DNA of 64,000 bases from Histoplasma ohiense (Eukaryota > Ascomycota > Eurotiomycetes > Onygenales > Ajellomycetaceae). Location: contig JAEVHH010000002.1 in assembly GCA_017607445.1 (NCBI GenBank), positions 7,594,001-7,658,000 on the forward strand, read 5' to 3'. The translations under genes were made by a program, and so were the position numbers. Position 1 is the first letter of the stretch; every line of letters starts with the position of its first letter. The notes below the pieces were generated by a model. The model had not been told where the DNA came from, ran no database searches, and was given only the letters and a program-made list of their open reading frames with translations. This document shows, piece by piece, positions 35,711 to 49,100 of the stretch.

Positions 35711-38700
35711 TCTTGGATTGATCTCCAACGACACTCAGTGGCTTGCAGAGAGTTTCGAAGCTGAAGCTGGAAAAAATGGGAGTTATTCGCAGTATCACAT
35801 TAAATCCCTTGATTTTCAGATACAAACCAGAAGCTCTAGGGGCGTCAGATAGAGAGTGCTAGGTCAGGTGTCAGCCATGATTCTGCACCTGACCAAACGA
35901 GGAAGATCTCGACAGGAACTGGGGTGGAGAAATGTCACACCTACTGTTAGAAAGGAGCCAGAGGCTGGGTGAATGGACAGTCGTCTTTGGTACGCTGGAT
36001 TGCTCGTTTTGACTTGGACGATGCTTGAGGGATCCCACAGAACAAGGAGATATCAACAAAGTACAGAGGGACAAGCAGGTTTCCGCAGGTGCGAAGTTTC
36101 GAAGTGCGAACCGTAGTAAAGTTGCTCGATAAGAGCTGGAATTAGAAAGTGTTTAGGGCGAGCTGAAAACAGCGACAGAGATACTAGGAGATAGTCGGAA
36201 GTCCGGATCGTCCCTAGCGGAAGTTCGATTTTCAGGTGACCGATGAGGATCTCTGTTAGGCTACCCTGTGATGTCAAGTAGATTCAACGCGGAGAGAGTA
36301 AAGGATGTGAAAGCTGTGGATTGGGATATATCAAGAGGGTGTAGAAGAGAAGGAAATGAACAGCAGAGATGGGGAGGGGAGAAGACACGAAATAGGGGGG
36401 CTGGGTATGTCGGGCTTTATATTCACATATACTCGACTTCGTTGGGAGTGGAATTCACTGCGGATAGAAGAGATATATGGCTGTGGAAGCAGGAAACTGC
36501 AGAGAAAACGGATTTCTTTTTTTATATCGAATCCCGATACGTCTTTCGAGTCATATGGAACAACGCACCATATGACAACGCCTGTAGGATAGAAATCCAT
36601 TGTGCCCGGAAGCTTGAATTGAATATGAATAGCACGATTATCCCATTTACCAATCCCAAAATAGGGAAATACTATTATTCCAATCGGGTAAACGAACCAA
36701 CGATAAGTATATCTAGAGACCTGCCGGGAAATCCCAGTGGTCAGAAAGGATCGCATTTAGTTATCGCTGTAGGAGAGGGCATACATACCAGTCATTATAT
36801 CTGTCCATGCTAAGCCCAAGTCCTCCCGCAAAATTGCGACAAACACTATGTCTTTTTAGTAAAGACACCAAACCTCCCAAAACCCAGGAAAATCACACCG
36901 ACAAGTTTGTCGAGCGCGCAATAAATCAAACACACAACGAATATTTTTTTTTCATGGAATATCAGTAAACGTTTGGATGGAGCACGAAAAATTAACTTGC
37001 CTATATTCGTTATTGATGAAATGAACAAATAATATCTTCCATCTTCGAATTCAAATTCATCTCTCGAAATCCCTTCGCTGAGGGAAACGACGCGCAAAAT
37101 GGGTATCTGACGCTTTTGGTAAGGCCCTGAATGGATTACAACCGCCATCATCCACGGCGTCAGTCATATCGCACTCACATTACATGATGTTGGCAAGTTG
37201 AACTGACAGGCCGACACCGTAGGACACTTGAGCATCTGCTACATCTCTGAGAGATTGCGCATAGCGACAGAATGCCCCCATAACCTCTGCTGCAACGAGG
37301 AGCAAGATAAGTGAAGAGAAATAGAAGAAGCCATAAATCTGACTTCAGCAGGTTCGAAAATAAGTGCTCCCCGCAGCGAACTGCGATGAGGCTCGCTTCA
37401 CTTCCGCACAAGAGGGAAAGGCTGTAGACGAAAAGGACTGAGGGAAGGAAAGACGCGAAAGCAGCGATCCAGAGTTTAAACCTGCCATATAGTTGCTTCA
37501 TGCGATCCTAAAGAAGAACTGGACGCATGGCTAGTGATCGAGATGCACTGTACAGCTATTTGTTCTACCTTGGATGAGGGTAAAGAAAATGAGATGTTTG
37601 CTTGTGGGCTTGATCTTGTTACCCTGTCAGGTCAGAAGCACAACGAATGTCCATGGAGCATAGATACACAAAGTCAGGAACTCACATTGCGAGTTCTAGG
37701 CTCGAATGAGACAAGCTATGAGTGATCGTATTTTGGATTAACTACTTGAAGACAGCATTGTGCGGGTTTCCAAAATGAGCCATCCTGGTGGGATAAAGCA
37801 AGCAAAGCATTTCCACATTTTGCATAGGGAAAATCCATCACCCCGCGAAATACAAAGAAATTGAATAAGCAAATCAACTGAACATGGTCTATCCTGGATA
37901 GTTAGCATCGATGAACAGAGGAAGCCGGTGGGGGATTCCGTCTATCCATTGATGATGTTTGATGATGTTGGTTTGATTATTTAAGCTCAGCCTGCCAAGT
38001 ATCTGATAACCTGCATGGCCAAGACCTTAGTTAGTCCTTGCGCTGAAATATTACGCTGCATGCCATCAGGATATATTGGAAATAAAGAGGTTCCCTGTGA
38101 AAACGGCATTGTCACCTGTTGCTTTTAGCGTTATATAGAATTATATACAACAGGCGTTTTTCTTGTGTTTCCAAGAAAAAGATCAAATTTCTAAAAACGC
38201 CACGCTTCCCTAACACGCTCAGCTATAAAGAATGGACATGCAGCAGCCATTAACATTCAATTGATGTTGAAGTTTTTGAAGGGAAATCTGATGGTCGCGG
38301 CACGGCTAGGGTATGTGCTGCGCTATCTTCAGTATCACGGGTGAGAGCCGGAAAATTGCTTGACCACCTACAGCCCCACAAGAGAATAATTTAAGTCCCA
38401 GCAGTGTAGTAGCCGGGAATGTGCGAAGGGTCATTTAGCGGAGATAACCGGAGATGGCTAGCTCCCGGAGATTTAGCAACTCGTCCTCTAATAAACATTC
38501 TTTTCCAGGCCTAATTCCTTGTATCAAAGCTGACTTGAGTTTCGAGCACGCAACCAGAAATGTGCACGTATTTTTCATAGCTATCTCACGCTTTGCGTCC
38601 CTAAGACCTTCCCTCGGGCCACTTTTCGGGGGGGGGGGGAGGAAAAAGAAAAGAAAATTAATGGCTACTTTCTTCGGCGTCTTCGGCCCACGATATGGTG

Positions 38701-39113
38701 TTACCCGATCCTAAACATTCGCGAATATTGATTTCACCTACAGGGATGGGGGAGTCATTAGTTGTATCTTGTGTGCCTGAAGTTCCGGCTATTTGTCAGC
38801 AGACGCCATCACTTGGTCTAACAGTTCGCCGGGGTCCATTGGAACTCAGCAACGCACGGCGATCCAGTGGATGATCCGGAGTGCTGACTCTAGTGGAAGG
38901 AATGTATGATACATGTCCAGAGTCCGCGAGCAATTCCGCTTAGAGTGGGTAATTGATACGGCGTCGCTCGTGGGGCCGTGCCCCCTGGTAGGGCTGTATG
39001 CGAATATGAAGAACTTCTTCTCATATATCATAGATTGTGGAAGCTCAACTGCCAGTTGGGGACTTAAAGAAAGTTCACGACAGATGATTAGCGCGCGTAT
39101 GCTTTCAAGACTC
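35711..39113. other. Intergenic, 3.4 kb
   Basis: The left part holds the promoter of the 33241-35710 gene. ORFs at 36268-36813 (+, 181 codons), 36331-36756 (-) and 37175-37501 (-, 108 codons with two hydrophobic stretches) were read and have no family resemblance, so they are not called. A G10 run lies at 38630-38639. The right end is the 3' flank of the WD40 gene. Confidence 0.4.
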
Positions 39114-40601
39114 TTAAAGTGCCCATATTTTCAAGGAGTTGTCGATATTGTTTGCCATATTTCCATCGCTATGATTGCCGTCATTGGCGTTGCCTTCCAT
39201 CATCTCATCTGCATCGACAGGTGGATACTTTTTTTGACCAGAACAGGTTGCTAAAACACCACCCATAGGGTGGAGGACGGCACTGGTTACAGGGTCTGTT
39301 AGATATGTCGTCAGTCCTATCTAACTCGTTCGACTTGTTAATGCGATGATGGATCACTTACCATCATGAACTCGCTTCTCCCATTGCGACTGTCTTCCAT
39401 TTTCAGTTACATGTGAAGGATCTGACCACACTCTTACCATTCCATCAGTCCCACCAGCCCAAACTTCCGTGGCGTTACGTTCGTCTCCAGGAACAATATC
39501 TGCTTTGAGTCTTTGGTTGGTCATTCCGCCTCTCCCCTCCAACCAACCCACCAGTTGACCGGTGACTCGAACATCGTACACAAGAATCCCACTGCTTTTT
39601 CGCTCGATGATAAACAAATATCGGCCACACGGGCTCCAAAGCACCTGCGTAATACCCTTACCACCGATGCGCGAATCTGCCACCGTGCCTTCAACACTGA
39701 ATGTGGCGATTGTATCACCGGACCCGTTGGATGCGTAAAGGCCTATGTACCTCGTGAAAGTACCTGCTGCCAAAACTCCGTCTCCAGATGGGCTGATGGA
39801 CATGGTGGAAACGATTCCTTTCATTCCAACACCGCCACCAACGATTTTCTTCCGTTTGCTTGGAATGGTTTGGAGTGTGGACACGGGGCCGTCTTTTCCA
39901 GGACGGGACACGTCGAACAAACATATCAAACTATCCGAACCTGTCAGAAACTGCGTCCCGCTAAGGCTGGGTGGGTAGAGAATGGAATGGGGCGTAATGA
40001 AAGCCTCAGTCGTAGGTGAGACAAGGCTGTACGAAGCTGAGAATCCGGGATATAAGGCAGAAGTTAGTCGAATGGGGTGGTCTCTAACAGAAGAGAGTAG
40101 CAAGGTCGAAGATGCGTCCTGTAGCCCGTAGAATGGGTAAATTGCCATTGCATAGATTGGTTCTGCTGATGGAATTGTATGGTAGGGTTCTAGTTCATGA
40201 GGCTGGTCTCTCTGTTCGAGGAGATCTGTGGGTCTGTGCATTTGGGATATATTCAGATGAGTTCGGTATTGGGTCAATTGAAGGGAGCCACATACAACAC
40301 AAATGTTCTGATAGTGTTGTCCGCCGAATTTGTAATTATGCAAGTCCCATCTGCTGTCCTATTAACACGATTAGCCTCGATTAGCAGCAGGTTTTTTTTT
40401 TTTTTTTTTTTTAAACAGAAAACCATGAGTGCTATATTAAGACCGGACGTACCAAGTAGCTTCTTTAAAATAATTAGATATGGCCAGGTATTCTCCTGGA
40501 AGGGCCTCTTTCTTGCCTGACGGCTTTTCAGGTGTCGAGAAGGCAAAATTCCGAGTTGAAGCTACGCAATTCAAATCGATGGACTGGACAAATTGATCCA
40601 T
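39114..40601 (-). CDS. WD40 protein, WRAP53/TCAB1 and SWT21 family
   Basis: Four exons: 40601-40453, 40358-40296, 40233-39362 and 39295-39114, giving 421 residues. WD-type blades are seen: FKEATWTADGTCIITNSADNTIRTF, AEPIYAMAIYPFYGLQDASSTLLLSSVRDHPIRL, GTQFLTGSDSLICLFDVSRPGKDG, VSTMSISPSGDGVLAAGTF, ITQVLWSPCGRYLFIIERKSSGILVYDVR and a final DPVTSAVLHPMGGVLATCSGQ with closing NSLKIWAL. The order and motifs match the telomerase Cajal-body protein 1 / S. pombe Gnr1 / yeast Swt21 group, which in animals guides small Cajal-body and telomerase RNPs and in yeast aids pre-mRNA splicing. Exons 1-2 join through a split Trp codon. The frame is open further upstream without an ATG, so 40601 is the chosen start. 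Confidence 0.87.
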
Positions 40602-43137
40602 GCTCGTGAGAATTGCTTCCAACCCTGCCTGGGGCGGACAGACACGGGAGACAAGTATTTCAAACTAAGCCACAGGCAATCATGGACTACCGTCAGAATC
40701 ACCGGAATCAAATAATCTTGTATAGGGGGTCATCATTGAGCCGCCCGTGGTGAATCCTTAGAGATCTGGATCGAATCGACCATGTACCTGCGTCTGCGAT
40801 GTCAACAAAAGAGCTATTTCAATTCACAGATCAGTGTGGTTTCTAGCAAATCATCTTCGACATTATTTTCGTGGAAAGATACTTACTACTACGCAGTAGT
40901 TGCCAGTATAAGTAGCAAACACATGCGGCGGGGGCGGTTCTAAAAAGCTCTAAGGCTTGAGACCCGCCGTTCGTGTCTCTGAAAAGTTGTTGACAAAACC
41001 CCTGTCCACATGCGCGATCCGAAACTACTTTTACTTGGCCTGACGGCGACCTTCTGACCGCCTGGTACTCTGTCATAACTAACATAGTCAACCACCAGAC
41101 GCCCGTTTACTCCCAACGCCCGCGATTTTCCATATAAAATCTATGATGATCATCTATTGATATCTCAACACCCACCATATTGAAATCATATATTATATGT
41201 AATTTACTTATTCAAATATATATATTAATATTTAAACAGTTTAAAATTTAAACTCATTAGTATATTGTTGAGTTATAATCTGTATTATCTTATACTTTTG
41301 CTCATAAATTACACATACAAATTATGAGAGTGGTATTCAGATTATAATATTGTCATCATAAGATGTACTTAGTATTTTTTATTAAAAATTGTATATGATA
41401 TACTCCGTAGAGAACTATATTTTCATTTTAAAATATGAATTATAATAGAAAATAATATATTTGAAAGAAGTTATTCAAATACTACAAAATAATCGATTTT
41501 TCTTATATAGAAATGAGAAAATAACAACTAGTAATTCAAATACATCTCATATAAATTTGTATGAGAAAATATTCTCAATATTTACACATGTAATGTACAG
41601 TACATCATATAATACAGCCTGATAGAAAAGTAAACTTCTTAAAAAATACATATTAATAAGAAATTATAATTTACCACTTATAAATTTATTATAATAATCT
41701 GTGGTTAAGATATGAGTGTTAAATTTATGACAATTTGTATGGGAAAATGTGGGTGTTAGGTGTAAACGGGCGTTAGGTGGTGGGCTATGTTACTAGATTG
41801 GCGTGGTAGTATGACTTCCGCGAAGTCCGTTAACTGAATGGGGGAATCGGTGCGTAAGCCCTAAAGCTCCGTAGGTCCCAAGGATTCGATTGTCTACTGG
41901 ATTCAAATATCAGGAACTTGAAGGATCCAAAACCAGATTACTTTATGTTATTTGACTAGTTATTGTATTCCTGCTCTCAACTCCCCTAACGCACTTCAAC
42001 ACTAGTGGCATACCCTAGTATCCAGTCTAGGTCGACTGGGGCAGGAAATATCATGGACATCGCTTGTGCATGGTTATTCATAAACTCCATACGCAGTATG
42101 CTGACTGTAACCATAGGCCATACGCTTTGGCCCTCAGCCTTGCCGGCAGCGATTCTCCTCCTCGGCCCGTTCCGGAGCCTACTCACCGGCCCGACTGATG
42201 GTTGACAAAACGCTACGGGTACGGTCTGCAACCCAAGATACCAACTTCTCTACGGAGTACATCTGTACTTCAATTATTGATGAGGCCCAGATCGCGCGAG
42301 GCACAGGGCGGGTATCCGAAAACCTAGTATGCGAATTATAGAACCGTCCAGTCTCGTCATGGGATGCTTAAGGCACATAATGGAGCTGCCAATGCCCTAT
42401 GTAACTGCAACCCGTCAGCAAATTTTTTGCTTGTGTCTCATTGGCTTCCGATCCCCATTCGTTTGACAAAGCCACCGACTCGCCCTGAGTATCTGCTGCC
42501 TCCGAGATACCCTGTGGCTGGTAGTTTCGATCATCCAGTATGTTTCGAGAAAGGAAAAGGCACCAGTACCGATAGGATTGTTCTACGAATAGTATCCACC
42601 CTGCTGACTGGTTTCCCCTGCCTCTAAGGTGCTTCCATAGTCAAAATCCCCATTTCAACCCGTCCAGTCGTCGGTATCTTCATTTGTCTTCATGCTCATG
42701 GGAGTTATGATTTTGTTGTCTTTCGGAGATCGGCTCGCCCGGATCCAGCCGATGAACCAAGATAGAAATCTTACCCCTGGGGAATCTGCAATTCTATCTG
42801 ACTGACTTGCAAGATCCTCTGCTGCTCCCTGAAATCTCATCGACCATATCTCTACCATCTAGATGTTTCAAGGCGATATTAATATCCGAGTATCCCAGTC
42901 TGGGGATCACTCGCGACAGGTTACTGTAACCTACAATTACCTTGGCATGACTATTCGGAAATTGTGCTCAACCATTCACGATTTTTGAAACAGTATACCG
43001 CTGTGGCAGAAGCGGGGCTTCGGCTGATGAAAAATAGGGCAAGTGTACAGAGTAGATAAGGATCGTTATACCTGCATTCCAGATGAGGATAGGAAGTCTT
43101 TTTCTGATCAAGGACAACTGTGTTACACCCACATAAT
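40602..43137. other. Intergenic with a transposon-like insert
   Basis: Contains the promoter of the WD40 gene, the inverted-repeat element at 41082-41790, and the upstream region of the large GH55-S8 gene. ORFs here (up to about 90 codons) are not supported. Confidence 0.5.
41082..41790. mobile_element. Non-autonomous DNA transposon-like element (MITE-like), AT-rich
   Basis: About 50-60 bases at each end are imperfect inverted repeats: both read ACATAG at the tip and share ACGCCCGTTTAC about 18 bases in. TA dinucleotides flank both ends (41080-41081 and 41791-41792), a Tc1/mariner-like duplication. The interior (41150-41750) is strongly AT-rich and has no ORF, so transposition would need a transposase from elsewhere. 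Differences between the two ends are mostly C/T and G/A, compatible with repeat-induced point mutation or age. Confidence 0.75.
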
Positions 43138-46100
43138 ATGAGTTCTTTGGGGCTGTTTCTTGGATTTCTGTCCCTCGTGGCGGGGCAGGCTAACTTGTTG
43201 TATGATCCTGCAAAATACCCTAATCTTCCCAGCTATGGACCACAGGTAATAGGAAGACTTTTACCCCTCACTATTGAGTGTGCAGCCTGGCTGACAATCA
43301 ATGTTAGCCCAATCCTCCATATATGGTGGACAACCAATACAATTACTTCAAAACTGCCCCAGATAAGGGTGAGTGTGTGTTTTCTTTCACTGGCTATTGA
43401 TGGATGCACATCCTCTCCTGAATATGATATTAACCTTGTACTAGGAGAGCAAAATGGACCAGTATGGCTCGAGTCTGGTAGTTTCGAGGCCTATATGTCA
43501 CAGCACTCGAAACACCATAACCAAACCTCTGTCGATACTTCTGGGAACCTAAGAAAAGTTGCTGGAAGTGCTAAAAACACTACTGCTACTGCTGCTGCTA
43601 GTAGCTACTGGTTGCCGAAGCTTGCCCCATTGGGAGTGGCAAGTACTTTCTCTCCACTGAGATTCTCTGCTGAGCTAATCTAGTTTTACAGCAACCCCTT
43701 GCTGGATCCAACTACAAGTTCTACCGAGATGTTGTGGAGTATGGTGCTGATAATACAGGCAAGACTGATGCCACAGAGGCAATAAATGCAGCAATTAAAG
43801 ATGGCAACCGGTGTGGATTGGAATGTGGGAATACATTTGTAAAAGGAGCTATCATCTATTTTCCTGTAAGTGGGCCCCCCCTTTTGTAAATGCGGACTAG
43901 CATTTCGATTAATACCTGCATTAATCTAGCCTGGAACATATAAAATCTGCCGACCTGTCATTCAGTTATACTATACTCAGTTCATTGGTGATGCCCTGGA
44001 TCCACCCACAATTAAAGGATGTGATACCTTTCAAGGGATTGCTCTTTTTGATACAGATCCATATATACCTAATGGAAATGGTCAAAATTGGTATATCAAT
44101 CAAAATCAATTCTTCCGCCAGATTCGCAATTTCATCTTTGATTTGACAGATATGCCCTTGTCAACAGCTGATCATGACCAGCCACTTGTGCCAACAGGCA
44201 TTCATTGGCAGGTATCTCAAGCCTGTTCATTGCAGAATCTGGTCTTCAACATGCCAAAGGCAACTGATGACAACAAAGTCACCCATGTGGGCATCTTCAT
44301 GGAAAATGGTAGTGGTGGATTTGTCTCAGACTTGGTGTTCAATGGTGGTAGTATTGGCTGGCGTGCTGGTAAGGAGACACACTTGTGTGCTTGCAAATCA
44401 ACTATTCCGGCATGTCAATGTTAACAATTACTTTTGACAGGCTCCCAACAGTACACAGCAATGAATCTCAAATTCAATGACTGCCTTACTGCCATTCAGA
44501 TGATTTGGTCCTGGGGCTTTAATTGGCAGCGTGTTGAGGTTACTGGTGGAGCAGTTGCTTTCAACATCAGTGGCAGAGGGGGCAGCACAGGCCAAGGCAT
44601 AGGCTCTGTCTCCATCATCGGTATGTTTGCAACAGGTACTATGGTAAATCTGAGCTAACTTTTACAGATTCTCAGATCGTGGACTGTCCTATTGGTATCT
44701 TAACCAACACTCGGGATGACAAGGTTAATGGGCCCCCCAACATTGTACTTGACAATTTGAAATTGTTTAATGTTGAAACAACAGTTAAGAGTGATACTGG
44801 TGATGTCATTCTCAAAGGCACTGATTGGGTCAAGCTCTGGGCGATTGGACGTCGTTACAAGGGGTATAATGGAACTTATACTTCAGGTGAAGTTGATGCA
44901 CCTAAAAAGGGGACAGGCTTGCAGGACATAAACGGCAAGCTCACCTATAAATCTCGCCCTCAATATGAAAATCTTGGGGTGGATGACTTCCTCATTGCAA
45001 CAGAACATGGCTGTAAAAATGATGGCACTGGGGATAATACAGCAGATATTAACTCTTTCCTTGAGAAAGCCAACAAGAATGGCAAGGTTGCTTATTTTCC
45101 AGCAGGCATTTACAGAGTTGGTGGCACTGTATTCATCCCAACCGGTTCTAGAGTGCAAGGTTCAAGTTGGTCACAAATACAGGGTGCTGGATTCTATTTC
45201 AATGATCTTCACAACCCACGTGTGGTTGTCCAGGTTGGTGAGAAAGGTGATGTGGGTGATATGGAGATAGTTGAGATGATGTTCACTACTCAGGGAGCTA
45301 CAGCTGGTGCTATAGTTCTTGAATGGAATGTGCATGAGGATCGCCAGGGATCTGGTAAGTCATCGCAATTTTAATTACCATGATTTTCAATACAAGGTGC
45401 AATCCTTCTAACATAGAACATTGATGGGCAGCTGCTATGTGGGACTCTCATGTGCGTGTCGGGGGAGCTTTGGGTTCGGATCTGGATGTCAAAACCTGCC
45501 CAAAATTCGAGTTTAATGATGCATGTATTTGTGCTTCTCTCCTCTTTCATGTCACACCCCAGGCCTCAGGCTATTTTGAGAATGTCTGGATATGGTTGGC
45601 AGATCAGTAAGTTAACCTTACTTCGCCCCCCTTTGAGCAAGGGTGATGATGATTTGCTATGAGCATGATGGATTACTGCTGACTTCAGAATCTGATCAGC
45701 GACAATGACATGAGTGTTTATGATTCACCCGACAAGTTGGAAAATCAAATTAGCTTATACGCCGCCCGCGGAACACTGATAGAGTCTGAAGGGCCCTCTT
45801 GGTTCTATGGCACTGGTTCCGAACACGCTGTCATGTACCAGTATCAACTCTATGGTGCAAAAAATGTAAGTGGCCAATGGACTCAGATACTTAAGTCCGA
45901 TGCAATTCTAATCATTTTTTATAGATATACCTTGGCCATATTCAATCAGAGACCCCATATTATCAGCCAGTTCCAATAGCACCTTTGCCATTTGATCCTG
46001 TCAAGGAATTCCCTGGTGATCCATCTTTTGATAAGTGTGAAACTACTGGTTGTGAAGCAGCATGGGCTTTACGCATCATCAACTCAGAGAGTATAACATT

Positions 46101-49100
46101 GCATTCCTCAGGATTATACAGTTTTTTCCAGGAATATTATCAGGACTGTGTTCCAACACATAATTGCCAAGAGCGTTCTCTTGAAGTCAGAGGCAGTAAG
46201 AAAGTTGCCCTCTTTAACATTTTCACAGTCGGCATGGTGGAAATCGGAACTGGTATCAAGTAAGGACCGTTTCCTGACACATCCTGGAAGCGGCAAGTTG
46301 CTAATTTTCATCCTAGCCATGGCGCAGTTTTCCAAAATGACTCCAATCAAAGGTTTGTAGGTTTTTTTGATGTCTTTCCCTTGCTGAACTTACTCGCTAA
46401 TGAGTGAACACTTCACAGTGGATTTACTACAGAGGTTAGCGTTTGGATTCCTTTGGAAGGAGATGATGACTATGACATTGTTTATGTCGGACCTGAAGTT
46501 TATGATAAGCCCTCAGTTACATGCCCAGTTGATTGCATTCTTGTGTTTCCTACTAGTTCACTCTCTTCATCAACAACAATTGATCCAGGTAAATATACAA
46601 CATCTGTTGAGTATGGAAACCGTGGCACAACAACAATTGGTGGGCGAGAAGTTCCTACATTCTACACAACAGTTACTACCATCACATTGACTATAGATCC
46701 AATCACCACAGATGGAATGCCCTACTCAAATATCAATATCACTGGAGGAAAAACAAGTGCTGCTCTCACTGTACTGCCTAGTGTTGATATTCCACCCATC
46801 CCTGTGCCAATGCCAGATGGTGAAGGGAAGACAACAACTCGCAACATCACTGTTCCACCCTGGCCAGATATTACCAAAGGACCACCTGAAAGCTGGAGCA
46901 ATCCCAATGCCTCTCCCACAGATGGCACTAGAGAAGGAGTTTATCATACTCCTTTTGTGACCACTGTTGTTGCCACTCATCCAACTGTCTCAACCCTTTC
47001 ATTTCCATCAACTGTCAGCCCAATTGTTGTTAAGTGTCCTCCTCACTCAAAAGTTCCTTTCAATACTCCAAAGACAACACCTACAATTGACTGTAGAGTT
47101 CCCACAACAGTGTCTATTGGCTTCACTTGTCCAGCAACAAAAGTTGTCACATTTATTGGTTCTTCTACTGGAGTTTTTACAGTTGACTGCACTGTCTCAA
47201 CATCATTTACCAAGCCAGATCAAACAATTACTTCAAGGTCAACAAATAAACCAGTGAGTATTTCCAAATATATCTATGGATTTTTGGTAGAGATCATGTG
47301 GTGCTGACCATACACCTCAACAGACAACTACCCAGCCACTTCCAGTGTGGTCAACATGGCCAGCTGAAGTAGTCACACCAATTGAAGAGGAGATCAAGAA
47401 ACCAGAGCCAGGTAAAACACCTTGCAACCTCTGGTTCTTCTCTGTAAGTTTTAGTCAAATATTAAAATTATATAATCATCTTGGGGCCCGATTGACTGGA
47501 TACAGTTCTGTCTGAATAGAGATGATGGTAAAACTAAAGGCTTACGCTGGAATCTCCCACCGGGCATATACCCACCGTAAGTAGTGTGTTCCAATATACC
47601 TTCAACTGTTAAGTAAGGACGGTGCATTGACATGATTTATTCCCACGTTTAGGGGCCCGCCACCCCCGCGCGCAATAGATCCTCCTCCATCATGGACGAT
47701 AAGGCCACCTCTCCCACCTTGGCCCCCAATCACGTAAGAATGGATTTTTGTTCAGCCCATCCGTTGCAAACATGGAGGTACAGCATGAACTGACTTGCAC
47801 TTAGGGTTGGACAAGATCGTATCCTAACATATCCCAAAGAGGAGCCTACTAAATGTGAGAAAAAGTCAGCATCAGTTTGTGCAACAACTGTATTTAAGAC
47901 AACAACAAGTAGAGGAACAATCACCTCTACAGTTACATCCACCAGTTCCAGATGTGATACAATTTACGGCTGTTCAGCATCAGATTGGGATACAACAACT
48001 ACTACTACAAAACCAAGTAACTGTCCATCACCAACAGCGCAGCCCACTGGACGGCCCCCTACACCACCTCCAGGCTGCCCTGCAAATGCTCTCGTGTATC
48101 CTTCTGACATGGACAACGTGGGAAATATTCGCCAAATTCTTGCTAAATACAAAGACAAATATTTGGAGGTCAGATCGGAGGAGCTACATTTCACAGTATT
48201 CTTTTGGATTCCTTACTTGGACCAAGAGACTATGGACGCCTTGTTAAAATCTGTATGGACCCTATATGAAGTTGAAGTATACGAACGCAAAAACTGATTT
48301 AAGTACTTAGTCCGATGTTGCAGACGCATTTTATTACGAACGCAGACCTGATTATGGAGATGTCAGCGACATTGAATCCGATCGACTCGCCCGAGCTTAT
48401 GGTATAAGTAACCCCATCGAAGTCCTCAATCCTCGCCGCCAGGTCGGTGTCAATCATTTGAACAGCAGTCGTGTGGTTAAGCACAATGACAATGCGGATC
48501 CATTGGCACCAGCTCCGGCAACACGAATAAGCCAATATATTTGGGATCTCTCGCAAATCTCCATGCCGAGAAACATGATTTGGAAGGGGCGTAACAGTGC
48601 TACTGTAGACGAAAATGGTCTGTTTATGTTCAATTATGACAAAATCGCAGGGGATGATCAATATATTTACATACTGGGTGAAGACGAAGTCGCGGAAACC
48701 CATCCTGTGAGATCCCTCATTTTTTGCTAGTTCAATTTCGAGAATACAAACTGACTAGTGTTAAATCCGCATAGGAAATGACATTTCACCATGATATTGA
48801 ATATTTGCGGCCAGATAATCGGTACCTCTATCCAGGACCTGCTCAACCTCGCGTGATTCACGGAACTGGGGTAGCTTCGAAGGTTTTAGGGAGGAATTTA
48901 GGTTCATGCCAGCTTTGTACACTCATTGTTGCATCTTTATTTGAAGGAGTTGTGACTCAAGATGAGAGCGTAATGCTGGTACGATACTTGGACCAATTGA
49001 GATGTGTCATCGATGATATCATCCAGAAAGACAGGATGGGCAATGCAGTTGTTAACATGAGCCACGGTTTCAAAGCATCGGCTCTTGGCAATGTCTTCCT

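Noticed and set aside
36268..36813. 181-codon ORF with a 141-codon ORF opposite
   Set aside because: No recognisable protein features and no relation to neighbours.
37175..37501. 108-codon minus-strand ORF with two hydrophobic stretches
   Set aside because: Cys/Arg-rich C-terminal end is atypical and no homologous motif was recognised.
43138..48297. Two-gene reading, GH55 gene ending at 48297 and a separate S8 gene after it
   Set aside because: The stop at 48295-48297 lies in a segment with good GT/AG borders (48253-48310) whose removal keeps phase and joins the two halves of a propeptide; no start codon with a signal peptide exists for the S8 part.
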